From: Filosporella fistucella
Lineage: Eukaryota; Ascomycota; Leotiomycetes; Helotiales
Assembly (NCBI GenBank): GCA_030077755.1
Contig: JAQJZZ010000014.1
Span: forward strand, 3,534,001-3,598,000
Length of the DNA: 64,000 bases
Direction of reading: 5' to 3'
Shown: positions 1 to 11,065 of the stretch, in pieces
Numbering within the stretch: the first letter of the stretch is position 1
How the letters are laid out: every line of letters begins with the position of its first letter
Translations under genes and position numbers: made by a program
The notes under the pieces: model-generated
The model's database searches: none
The model's input: the letters and a program-made list of their open reading frames with translations, nothing else
Told to the model about the DNA's origin: nothing

Positions 1-190
1 TTTGACTTCCGCCATTCTTCTCGCTCTCTACAACGACGACATTCTTCCCGAGGATGTTATAACCACGTGGGGAAGCAAGGCCAGCAAGAAATATATTGAT
101 CTTCCCACCAGCAAGAAGGTCCGCAAGTCTGCCGAAACTTTCCTCAAATGGCTTGCTGAGGCGGAGAGCGATGATGAAGATTCTGAGTAG
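1..190 (+). CDS. TIF5: Translation initiation factor eIF5, C-terminal end (partial)
   Basis: This is the last 62 codons of a gene that starts before the window; the frame begins at base 2 and stops with TAG at 188-190. The residues match the end of the eIF5 W2 (HEAT-like) domain: WGSKASKKY, then a Lys-rich stretch, then FLKWLAEAE and an acidic tail ending DDEDSE. In the family this domain binds eIF2-beta and eIF3 and helps eIF5 act as the GTPase activator of eIF2 during start-codon recognition in the cytoplasm. The acidic tail with aromatic anchors is typical. The GTPase-activating N-terminus lies outside the window, so nothing can be said of it. Related W2 proteins (eIF2B-epsilon, eIF4G) are less likely because of the WGSKxSKKY signature. 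Confidence 0.88.
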   Translation, partial: LTSAILLALYNDDILPEDVITTWGSKASKKYIDLPTSKKVRKSAETFLKWLAEAESDDEDSE

Positions 191-543
191 TCTCGTTTCC
201 AAGATTGAATATCTGCGTCTTTCAGTACAAGTCGTAGTCGGAGGTGTCCTATATTATAGATGTCTGGTTGAGTTTGCTTGGCTGGTATTCTTATGTGGAC
301 TTGAGGGGGTTAGATGGATTGCTTGTGGTAGAGTGCTGTTTGTGATCGCTGCCTTTTTAAAACTCAACTCTAGCATGGTTTTGCAAAAGTGTTTTGGTCC
401 TTGAGCTTAATGAATTACTTTGCTCTTACCTATGCTGTCCAAATGAATATTGAACTTGAACGCAAAAATTCCCCCTCCACCTGAACGCGTACCAACGCAT
501 GTTCACAGCAGCAATTTATTACCTAAGAACTCTAATTTCCTGC
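191..543. other. Tail-to-tail intergenic region, TIF5/TTI1
   Basis: This stretch lies between two convergent stop codons and should hold both 3' untranslated regions. It is AT-rich and I see no coding signal or structured RNA in it. Confidence 0.6.
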
Positions 544-3500
544 TTATTGTGCCTTGCTCTTCAGTGAAACTGGCAAAGTAGCAAATTTGTACCCTTCCAT
601 GGCCGGAACTTTGAGCGGTTTGTTCTTCCCTGCTACTTGCATGACCAACCACACAGCATGAGAATTAATTGCCTCCATCACCTCCCTAACTTCCTGCCTC
701 TCCCAAACCAGTTCTCCTAAAACATCCAGGACATCATCAAACATCTGGTCCTCGATCCGTACGTATCCCACGATAGCAACTAGGAACCTCGCAATAGCCT
801 CCCATACTTGGTTGTTTTGGCTGTACACTCCTCTCCCTCCCTTTCCTTTCTTCTCGCTCGCTACCTTTCCCTTGGCTTGTCTACTCATGCGCATAATCTC
901 CTTCCATTCAGTGACTATTCTCGTTGAAAGGAAATCGCCTGCACATCGGCATAATTCAGAGACTGTGTCGCAAGCTGCGATCACCACGAAAGGTTCAATG
1001 TCGTACAGACGTTGTATGACAACAGGCCAGATGTCGTTTATTAGTGGTAGGAAGTCGTTTTCGGATAAAAAAAGTGCCTGGGCTGATGTCCTGATGAGAT
1101 TGAGGAGCTTAGACCGAAGGACTGGAGAAGAAGATGTGAGGTAGTGTTGCGAGAGGCGAGTTATTGATTGCAGCATGTTGTAGGTTTTTGTTGGAGGCAG
1201 TTTTTCAATTTCGAGATTTTCTGGTTCCGGTTCTGGGTCAGCATCATCTGCTTCTTCTCGAGCAGCATCTGCTTCGTCCAATAAAGTTTTGGCTGATTTC
1301 CATGGTTCATGTGGAAAGTCTTCATGAAGCAGAGCTTCATCTTCTGCCTTCTTCGTCTGCTCTGCAACAATGAAATCTATGATATTCTCTATTAAGATCT
1401 CAGAGGGTTTTGATTTCTTATGATTGACGATTGGTGCGCCTTCAATTTGTAACTTGTCCGATTTTGACCCGACAGAGACGATTTCTCCAAGGACTGAGAA
1501 GAGAACTTCAACAAGGCGGTGGTAGCCATGGAAGTTGTCAAGAGCAGCGAATATGGAGTCCACGACGTCGTCCAAATACAATAACAATGATGGTCCGGTA
1601 AGTCGAATCATCATGACCAGCACTTGCGGAGCTTGTGGCGAGATGTCGAATGTATTGAGACGTAGCGAGATGGCATTTACCATGTAGTCTACGTTGTCCA
1701 CTATAAGTTCACTAGCATTTGCGTAGCCACACGATTTAGATATGATATTCAGACTCGTGATGGCATGCTCTCGGAGTTGTGAATTTGATGACCCGAGCAA
1801 TTGGGCGATGGGGTATAGAGCGTCTACCAACTCCGTTCGGAAGCCTTCCTTCATGTGCTGAGCAGTTTCTGCCATCACTTCCAATGCGATAGCTTGCATT
1901 CGCCAGTCGGATATACTGTCATCCGGACTCACAAGAACATTTAGGGAATAAGAAAAAAGCTCTTGATTGACAGATTCTTGCTCATCGGACAAAGTCATGG
2001 ACGATTCGAAGAAAGCATCCATGTCTTCATTGCTCGATGATGCCGATCTCAAGATTTGGGCGGCGAGCCAATACGACGATAGAAGACTTGGGCCTGTAGC
2101 GGCTCTAGAGTATTCTAGCATCTCGCTAGCCATTGCGATTTGAGACTGCCTTGTTCCCAGATTAGCAAGTAATGTTGTGAGCTGCTTTCGAGTCTTCCTC
2201 TCGCTCTCTTCGGCCAAGATAATAGGTCGGAATACTATAGACAATGCCTTTTCGGTAGTCAACGTCATCGCAGCTTGGCTGTTCAGGTCAAATTCTTCTT
2301 CTTGAAGCGCCTTAGATGTAGTCGACTCTAGAGTTATAGTGATACTATCACGAAGTGAGCTCCCGAGAGCGTTTTCTAGTATGGAAGATTCAAGGTTTAA
2401 GCCAACAATCATTTCGTGGGCTTTTGATAATTGACTCAACGCCGCTAGTTTCGCAGTCTCATCGTTAGACTGCATAATCCGGGGGAGGCTAGTTACCCAA
2501 TTGTATATGGTGTTTTTGACCGATTCGCTCAAGTTCGGATGTATTGTTGCAAGGTCGACTAGTGATGTGCTTCTATTCACCAAGTCATCCTCAGCATCCA
2601 CCCCAACTAAAGTCATGCAAGTCTCTACCAAAATTGAAGACGATTCTGACAGAGTGTCATGGCACTCATCCAGAACGGTTATGCAGAGTCTATTAAGTGC
2701 TTTGCGCACTTCAGCTGATTCATGACGACGAAGTCTTATAACGTTCGAGAGAGCCAGCTTAATTTGACCAGAGCTGGCGGTAAGCCAAGATTTAGTAAGT
2801 GTCGTCTGAGGTTTTGTAGTTCCAAGCACGGACTTCGAGACAATTTTCTGGTCTTCATCATAGGGGGACATGCCGTCGGATGGCTTGCTCTGCATCCGAA
2901 TATTGCGCGTATGGATATCACTCAAAAGTGATGTAAGAACATTCCCAAAAACTTCCAAACCCTTGACTAGAGTTTTCTTAGATCGACGTGTCCCAGTTGC
3001 TGGCATTAAGCACTTTGTAAGCCCAGATACCGTGCCCGGCATAAAACTCGAAAGAGCCTGCGGATCTTTGACGCAAAACCATACAGCATCCAGTGCGGAT
3101 AAGGCTGACAATTGTACCTCTGCTGAAGGGCCATTGACAACTCCATCCAAAATCACTGTCACACAGTGTCCTAAGGCCGGTACAGTACCTGATTCTACAA
3201 GTGACGATGCTCCACCGGGAGTGCTACCCAAATCTCGAAATAATGCCGCAAGGGATCCATATGCTTCAGTTGTCAACTCCTCGGGAGACGGTGTGGCATC
3301 CTGACCTGGTATTCCACCTGCGACAAATGTGAGCAATATGAGAAGCTGCTTCGCAAGATCGAGGGAAATCGAATTCTTCCATCCGTACTCCAGTAGTATC
3401 TTAACACATTTTATAGACACTTCTGAGAGATGGTCCGTAAACTTTTGCTTTCTGCGAAGTATTTGCGAAAGTGGAAAGAAAACATAATCTGCAAGCTTCT

Positions 3501-3749
3501 CGTCAAAGATACCATCGGTTCGCCTGCATTTGTTTTCAAGGAAATTCAGGAGCTGCTCGGTTGATCTGGTAAGGTTTTTTGCATGATTCTGCGTGCCATC
3601 GTCTCGGAGAGCAAGCTGGCTAAGTTCAACACAGCGTGGTTTTAACTGACAAGCAGACTACTTTAGCAAGGATATCTATTTGTGTACGAGTTCGCACTAC
3701 CTACCTCCTGAAAGAGCTCATTCCTCGAACTTAGCGGTAAGTTCTCCAT
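544..3749 (-). CDS. TTI1: TTI1, TEL2-interacting protein 1 (HEAT-repeat)
   Basis: Exons (minus strand): 3749-3705 and 3645-544, giving 1048 aa. The first exon is only 15 codons, with donor GTAGGT and acceptor TTGTCAG; the phase matches. The long exon runs on upstream of the ATG at 3418-3420, and the extra residues (LADYVFFPLSQILRR, TIKCxxxLLEYGW-like) are among the most recognisable TTI1 motifs, so that internal ATG is not the start. The protein is almost wholly alpha-helical with HEAT-like repeats and an acidic insertion (DDADPEPEPENLEIE). TTI1 forms the TTT complex with TEL2 and TTI2, which matures and stabilises PI3K-like kinases (TOR, ATM, ATR, TRRAP) with Hsp90. The family call is strong; the small first exon is inferred from splice sites and phase. 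Confidence 0.87.
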
Positions 3750-4852
3750 AGTGCGCGCTAAATCCTCGTCGCATTGCTGCTATCCGACCGGAGTTCTGCT
3801 GATTGTGATGATTTACTTCATATTCTAGTGCCACAGGAAACGACAAGAGGACAAGGCTGAGTTGTGTTGTCGCTAGCCTTACGCTAGTCCAGCTTAGGAA
3901 TCGCGTTATATCAAACTACCTCGAAGATTGCTGGGTACCTCGTGGTAGGTATCTCACTTATTTGCGCAACTAACAGCAGCGCACTTACAAGTGACATGTG
4001 AGGATCGAGGTCAAGTTTTTTCAATTTCCTCCAAGTATCCCAAGAGTATGGCTTTCTTCCCTCACTCATGGAACCTTCGAAGGCCAGCTGCATAATCTTA
4101 GATGCTGTTCTTTGTTTTCGCGAGTTGTATACTTTCACTGTTGGACAAGACGTGCGATGGCTACAATTGGGCCTGAAATTGCCCAACGTCCATACTATGG
4201 TACGGCTGAGAAAAGCTCGAGTATTCCACATTAAAACACTGTACTTTTACTTTCCCGAGTCGACAAGAGCTTCAAAACCAAAGGATATTCGCAGCAACCT
4301 CTGCTTGCATGGATTGAATGAAGCGCAAGACTTTTCAGGTAATCCATCGCCACTCTTCCCCTAAGAATAATATAGCATCGAGATGCCACCATCTCTACAT
4401 CTGATAGTCGTCGGCAAGATATGCTGAGATTTGAAGTAAGGCTGGAAGATTTTTTTTTCAATCTCTTCTTGCATGGAGCCAGGGGCTGTGGAGTCTTTGG
4501 GCTACTCAGATAGTATTGATAGCGTATGTCTCTTCCCAAATCATTTTGTGCCCGCAAACGAGCCAGTGCCCGATACACTTTCAAGATAATTCTCACACGA
4601 CGAAAAGGCTTGAGTGAGTAATTTTCTCGATTTTCCCAAGCACCACAATCTACTTTGTGTTCGAGACGCACACGATCAACTATATGGTCACTGGTCTGCA
4701 CTGGTATTGTATCTTAACAAACTATCCTGTCAGATGGCGATGTCTAGCTGAAACCCACTTCTTTGTTGACGATGATATGCTATACTACACTCATGTAGCG
4801 CATGTGCTTCATGGATGAAGTCTACTTCGAGACTGGTTACATAGACTCTCCT
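3750..4852. other. Intergenic region upstream of TTI1, with an unassigned minus-strand ORF pair
   Basis: This stretch holds the TTI1 promoter side and the 3' side of the next gene. Two abutting minus-strand frames occur (4701-4231 and 4231-3911). The second carries a protein-like segment (SYSWDTWRKL-like, LDLDPHMSL) followed directly by a consensus donor GTAAGT near 3988. I recognise no family and cannot build a complete gene. It could be a small lineage-specific gene, a relic, or a long TTI1 leader. Confidence 0.35.
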
Positions 4853-6910
4853 TCAGAAAGGGTTCTGTGCATCCAACCCACCATACTGACCTAAATCAAA
4901 GAAATCGACAAAACCATGGTCGCCATCCATAGGCCAATCAAAAGATCCATCTTTCCCATCCATAAGTCCATTCATGTTTGGAATTCCATTTCCACTTCCA
5001 TTACTTGAGAAATGTGTCAAATCCACTTCTCCAACAACTGTCAACCCTCTATCTAAGCTATTTAACTCTTTCGCTCTTTTATCCCTAGCCCCCTTCACCA
5101 ATGCATGTGCTGTTTTCAGAGCCTCGTTGGAGAGATGGGATGGGTAGTTGGATACGGCATTCTTCAACGTATCCAAAGCCGTTGGTATCATGGCAAAGCT
5201 TTGTGGCGTAGCCATGGCAAGTAGTATACAAACGCTATGAAAAGGGGTGTATATAATATTCCACCACGGATGGTTCATACTACAGAGGAATGTTACACCA
5301 TCTAATGCTACTCTCGTAACTTCCAGGACGGATTCGGCAAGGTCGGGTGGAAGAATCATATTCGTTGAGCCGAGTGTGCGAAAGAGGCAGAATGTAGCAT
5401 CTGCCCTTAATAGTGCAAGGAATGGCAGCTTGGCAGGAAGCTGGGTGGTTTTGCGCAGAGCTTCAAGAAGATTGGATATGCTGCAGAGCTGCTGAGATTT
5501 TGGTACAGACTGCATAATGGCAATTGTTTCAGCAGTGAAATCTCCGCTCTTTTGTTCATGAGGTTTGGTTCCGATTGCATCGATTTGCACTCTTGATCTT
5601 CCATATTCTGATGCAAAGAGCTGATTTAGGGCCATAGACACCCAGAAAGTTCGTCGTCGGAAATCTTCCAATTGACTAAATTGCCGAGGATGTTGGCATA
5701 CCAATCCATCGTCGATTATTTCTCTCCGAGGCTCTGTAGGTTCCGCCACATCTACACTTACGCGTTGTGACTTCTGCGTGAAAAGCAGGCACGTAGCATC
5801 ACTGATTTCTCGATGGAGACCTATCGACTCCGCTATGTGAACTGCGGTACATGATGCCATCCATGACAGGTGAGGTCGAGTGGTAAGCCGAAGATAGATA
5901 GCTCGAAGATTCCCTATTAGGAAAGTAGAGTCAGTCAACTGTTTTGTAGAAGAAGATGCTTGAAGACCCATTTTTTCGAAAGTTACATTAGGGAGAGCGA
6001 GAAAGGTCTACCATGGCCATTGGCTGAGAAAATTACACAAATTTGTGGACTTACAGGCGACGACATGCTTTATTGAGAGCAGCGCGGGCGCGCTCGAGAA
6101 GCTTAGTTCCAGCAGAAGTCTACCATGCTCAGTAACTTGGTCCTCCACCAGACTTGAACCAGGTCCAGAAAATAGAGATCCTAGAGCCACGACTCCACAT
6201 ACACAAGCCTCAAAATCTGTGCCACGTACATTCTGTGTCCAAAATTCGTTCGCTCGTGTTTTAAATGACTCCTTGTCTAGTATACCGAAAAACGGATGGA
6301 ATTCATTAAAGTAAACACCAGAATATTGCTGCATCTCCTCCAAAGTGATGATGTTGCATATTGTGTTAGGAATACGGACAACCGGTTCGGGTCTAATGCT
6401 TGGATTCCAGCCAAAAGACTGCAAACGGGGTGGATTTTCTAGTCCAAGTAATGTGCCCAATATTTTTGGGTGAGCAATTGCACTATGTACACTCGTGAAT
6501 CTTGTCTTCAGTGGTTGATGAAGAAAGTTATCCCAACACTCAGGATGGACAAGGATCTCGTTGGAAAGGTATTCAACCTCAGGCTTCTTGAGAAGTGTAT
6601 CGTCAGTAACATCTGGAGCTTGTATAATTTGGGTACTTTCGTTAACAGACGCCGTCCGGGCCGGGGATGTCGCTGGAAAAGACTTTGTGGGCTGGCCGAT
6701 TTTATCAGCGTACGCACACTCGTAACCGTATCCCACACAAGCTGCACACGGGAGGTCCCCATCACATTTTATTTTCCGTTTCCGACATGGAAGGCATGCT
6801 TTGGAGCTCCTTTGTCGCACTTTCGGCAGATCTTGCGCATGTATATGACGCTGTGGAGGCATTATGGATGAGGGAGCGGTTGGGTTTAACGCTTGAGATT
6901 CCAGAGCCAA
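4853..6910 (-). CDS. Zn2Cys6 transcription factor with fungal-specific TF domain
   Basis: Exons 6910-6055 and 5913-4853 (minus strand) give 638 aa. The intron has donor GTAAGT and acceptor CTAATAG; joining rebuilds the Trp codon of the family motif (VVAWNLRAIYLRLTTRPHL). Near the N-terminus (about residues 39-66) is a binuclear zinc cluster with spacing C-x2-C-x6-C-x5-C-x2-C-x6-C (ACLPCRKRKIKC, then CAACVGYGYEC). The middle has the Fungal_trans region, including WMASCTAVHIAESIGLHRE. The C-terminus is Asn/Gly/Asp-rich, suggesting an activation region. It should be a nuclear DNA-binding regulator. It is divergent from an MFS exporter 1.0 kb away, which makes that exporter a plausible target, though this is inference. 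The ATG chosen is the first in frame; a start 16 codons later is also possible. Confidence 0.88.
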
Positions 6911-7925
6911 AGTTGTGCAACAGTACAGAGCTTTCCGCTTTCTTAGTTGTCGAATCTGAAATACCTTGCCCCCCTCAAGAAGCCTATACTCTATAACATG
7001 TAATTAGAGGGAGAAGCTATGGAAGATATCGAAGACGAAAAATGTTGCGTCATATTCATGGGTGCTGAGCGTTACGTGAGGTTGTTCATTCTGCCTCCTC
7101 CATATTTGCAGGTTGGCACAGTTTCCAGGCGGGGCAATCACGTGAGCTAAATCCGTCCCACGGCTACGAGAATTCTAAGTCTCCTGCTTTTGCAGAATAG
7201 GATCGATGAATAACTACTCATGGAGTAGAAGGACTTACGGTTACTATCTTTTAGGAAACATTGTGCACTTAATGTGCTCAAGAAGGCATTGCAAACGTAC
7301 AACTCAAGATAGGTAGGTTAAAAAGGGGTTCACAAGCGAGATCGGAAACTCTCCGAGAACAATCCTCTCCCAGTTCTTGTTCTCCTACAAGCATGCTGAT
7401 GAATTCTTCATTGAGTGCTCATTCGTATCCTACAAGCGGTTATCCAGCCTCGAGGAATCGGATTTGCAAACTAAATAATCGTCTTTCATGACACTGTACG
7501 CGTGCTGATTTGCAACCACACCAATACCCGGACGGTCCGCCCGTGCCGACGTAACCGTCAGGACCGTTGCATTGTTCCGAAAGATGTGCTGGACGGTATC
7601 ATGTATGCCAGAGCCAAAGCATAGGATCACTGTTTTTAGGTCAATGATCCCCTCCCCTTTCGGCCGATTTCTTTTATTATAGGGGAGCTGCAATACACCT
7701 CTGACTAATTCACCAATGTGTTTTCCGAGGCAACAGCCCCCACGAGCAGCATGAAGATACCTAATCAACTCTGCGAGTTAAGTATATAGCTGTGAGATAT
7801 CACACATTTGTCCATTTTTTCATGTTCTATGCACAGTTAATACACGAAATCTGAGAAATTCGGACACAGAACAAATTATATGGAGTATTGGACAGACTAT
7901 AGTATTGATCTTTATTTGCTCGAAA
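6911..7925. promoter_or_regulatory. Divergent promoter, Zn2Cys6 factor / MFS exporter
   Basis: This is about 1 kb between two divergent start codons and contains no convincing ORF. It is the natural place for binding sites of the neighbouring Zn2Cys6 protein. I found CGG-type triplets here but no clear pair that I would call an operator. Confidence 0.5.
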
Positions 7926-9845
7926 ATGTCCGAGGAAGGACAAAATACAGAGAGGAAGGCAGATCTCGAATCCGCCTCGACAACATCGGGAACTCTTGAT
8001 TCCCAAGTACGCCTTGATTCGCCGACACAGATCAACCAGCCAATACAAGATGAAAAGCAGTTCTTGGTCGAGTGGGACGGGGGAAACGATCCTCTGAGTC
8101 CATACAGCATGCCGACGCTCAGGAAATGGGTACTCGTTTTCATTGTGTCGATGGGTTCTCTGGCAGTGTAAGTCAATCCCTCTCAATTTTAACGTTTGGA
8201 TGTAAAGTTCAAGTCTGATCACCACAAGGACATGTACCTCCTCAATATACGCGTCCGCGTACACGCAATTAGCACCGGAGTTCAATTCTTCTCGAGAAGT
8301 CATAGTACTTGGTCTTTCACTCTTCGTGATCGGACTAGCCGTCGGTCCGATGGTGGTTAGCCCGTTGTCAGAGGTGCGTGTGTAAAAAACCATTTCGTAA
8401 ATGTTAATGTTTATACTCACCTTCAAAGTTTTATGGCCGCCGCCAAATATATCTCATCTCTAGCTTCTTCTTCCTGATCTGGAACATACAATGCGCCCTG
8501 GCCAAGAACATTGAGACCATGCTAGTTGGACGATTGCTAGACGGACTTTCTGGTAGCGCTTTCTTAAGTGTAGCTGCAGGGACTGTGTCTGATTTGTTCA
8601 GACCTGCAGAGATACAAGCTCCCATGGTTCTTTACACATTGTCGCCTTTCATTGGTCCAATCTTGGGTCCGGTTATGGGAGGATTTATTAATGCCTTCAC
8701 CACTTGGTATGCCGACAATGCTCGTCACTAAGTGATGCTGTTGCTGATTATTGAAATAGGCGATGGACTTTCTATGTGTTGCTCATCTGGTCTGGTGCAT
8801 TGTTCGTCTGCCTCCTCTTTGTCCCAGAAACTTACCACCCTGTTCTACTTGCAAAGAAAGCAGCGGCTCGTCGGAAAGAAACCGGGAACCCTGCATATTA
8901 TTCTGCCTTTGAAAGAGAGAAGGCTTCTAAATCTCTGTCTCGTGCTCTGCTCATCTCACTATATCGCCCATTCCAGCTATTATTCCTCGAACTAATGTGC
9001 ATGAGTCTGTGCTTGTATTCAGCTCTTCTTCTAGGGATACTGTATTTATTCTTTGGGGCGTTCCCTTTGGTCTTTACAGTGAATCATGGCTTCAATAGCT
9101 GGCAGACTGGACTTACATTTATTGGACTTGTGATTGGCATTTTCATTGCAGCCGCAAGCACTCCATTCTGGCAGAAGAACTACGCACGTCTGGTTGCTAA
9201 TGCGAAGCAAAATTCCAGCCAGGAGAATGCCAACCAGAAGCCTGAGCCAGAGTTGCGTCTTCCTCCAGCAATCACTGGCGCAGTTCTGATTCCTGCGAGC
9301 CTTTTTGTAAGTTTTTCTCTAAAGTCTCAGTATCAGGTGAATACTCATCCGTGTCTAGTGGTTTGGCTGGACAACTTACTCCTCCGTGCATTGGGTGGTC
9401 CCAATCATCGGAAGCATTTTCTTCGGCGCGGGGTAAGTTTCATTCCTTTGGTTTGAAGAAAGTAATACTGACATGTGCCAGGCTCTTCCTCGTCTTTTCG
9501 GCTGTCCTCACCTTCCTTGTCGCCGCATATCCTACGTACGCAGCAAGCGCAGTTGCAGCCAATACATGTGCGCGATGTATCTTTGCGGCCGCTTTTCCCC
9601 TCTTTGGCGACCAGAGTAAGATCTTCTGGAGCCCCGTTTGGACATGTATTAATGAGTACCAGTGTATGAGAAGCTCGGCTTTCAGTGGGCATCCTCGCTG
9701 CTTGGGTTTCTTGCTCTGGCTATGATGCCGTTCCCGTAAGTCTAGCTGACACATGACTATTGTGAGATTCTGATAGCTCAATAGTTATCTGTTCTATCGA
9801 TACGGGAAAGTTTTGAGGGAGAAGAGCAAGTTTGCTTTATCCTAG
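7926..9845 (+). CDS. MFS multidrug/polyamine-type exporter (DHA1 family)
   Basis: Eight exons: 7926-8167, 8229-8373, 8429-8706, 8760-9306, 9359-9432, 9482-9615, 9663-9735, 9785-9845; 517 aa, with every junction phase-consistent. The cytoplasmic N-terminus carries VEWDGGNDPLSP, typical of fungal DHA1 drug:proton antiporters. It is followed by a first membrane span (KWVLVFIVSMGSLAV) and the antiporter loop FYGRRQIYLISS. The motif-C-like segment GPILGPVMGGFI and the C-terminal FGDQMYEKLGFQWASSLLG are also characteristic. Twelve transmembrane segments are expected, with a central cytoplasmic loop rich in Lys and Asn (residues about 330-370). It probably exports a toxic or secondary compound across the plasma membrane; the substrate cannot be told. 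The start at 7926 is preferred over the upstream codons. It is divergent from a Zn2Cys6 regulator, a common regulator-exporter arrangement. Confidence 0.9.
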
Positions 9846-11065
9846 TATAGAGTAAGGAGTATATAGGGTGCAAATTCAACATTATAGACTGGATGTGGAA
9901 TAGAAATGGAATACACTTCTCCGCTTGTAGATATGGCAAGACAGTTGATTAATCCGGCATGTCTCACATGATGATCGGCCCGTGAGAAGGAAGGTAGTCT
10001 CCGTATATGCAATGGAAGGCATGCCATTACCGATCAAATATCTAGACTTATCAATTCCAAACTCACTTGGTCACTCTCAACCTCCGTTCTTCCAACATAA
10101 GTACGTAGAAACAACATTTCGACCTCCCACTCACCTGTCAGTAATGCAATCGGATCGTGCATCCTGAAAGCAAAAACCTTAATCCACAATTCCTGTCTCA
10201 TCTCATCACCGCCATTCCGCTCCGAGGTACGTACTTACCCTCGTAACCTCTTCGTCGCCGCCCCACAACGCTCCCGATACAGCGGTTCAACCACTCACGA
10301 CTCAGCCCTCGTGTTCCTGCCACCAACCAGACAGCCAAAACCATCTCTGGTCCTCTGGGCCAAAAGCAAAACCATACACCCAAAACGCCTAGCACTAAAC
10401 GCCATCTGCCTCTCGCCAATTCGCACCGAATCCGACAAGTGCCCCGAGACCTGAGAAGATATTGTTGCATTTCGCAAAAATATGGTTTCCCGAGAGGGAG
10501 ATGGACACTGGTGGGATGTACGATGGGGGCGGTTTGATAGTGGGTTCTTCTCGGGGTTTGGCTTTGCGGTTTGGGAGAGGGTTTTGGGAGGTATTAGGTT
10601 GTAAACGAGAGGGGAGCGGTGATTGGGTGGTCATACGGATGAAAGTATCTGTTGGTGAATTTCTGTGTTTGAGAGGCAGCTGGAAGAACCTATGGATAAA
10701 TGGGTATTACGCAAAGTTGGGATTTGATCATTTATTTTATTTTTTGATTTATCTTAGCTGTTCCTCTTCCACTTAGAGGATTGGTGCTTGACAAATTCAT
10801 GCCATGCTTGGCCAATGACATTGTATTCGGATCCAGAGATATCACGATTCGAAATCATACCATGGTAAGGTTAGTTCCATTGATTGATTGATTGCACTTG
10901 CGTGCTAGCACTCCATATATACGTCTTCCAATCATACTTATTTGTTCAACTCCAGATATCAATTGCGCCTCCAGCATTTCAAGATACCCAATCCAGGGTT
11001 CCTATCAGGTATTACAAACAGACCGCCAACCAACCGATAACGCCATAAGCCATTAAGCCATGAAT
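9846..11065. other. Tail-to-tail intergenic region, MFS exporter / ECM14
   Basis: This 1.2 kb stretch has no recognisable gene. A minus-strand frame at 10634-10395 encodes a short Pro-rich peptide with an ATG, but it has no family resemblance and no credible second exon. A short GATT repeat occurs near 10878-10893. Confidence 0.5.

Noticed and set aside
3418..3420. Internal ATG as the TTI1 start
   Set aside because: The frame continues upstream with conserved TTI1 residues, and a short first exon with proper splice sites supplies a better start.
4853..9845. Secondary-metabolite gene cluster around the first Zn2Cys6 factor and MFS exporter
   Set aside because: No polyketide synthase, peptide synthetase, terpene cyclase or tailoring oxidase is nearby; a regulator and exporter alone do not make a cluster.
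10395..10634. Pro-rich 79-codon minus-strand frame with an ATG
   Set aside because: No homologous family is recognised and no phase-compatible second exon could be found; kept only as a note in the intergenic entry.
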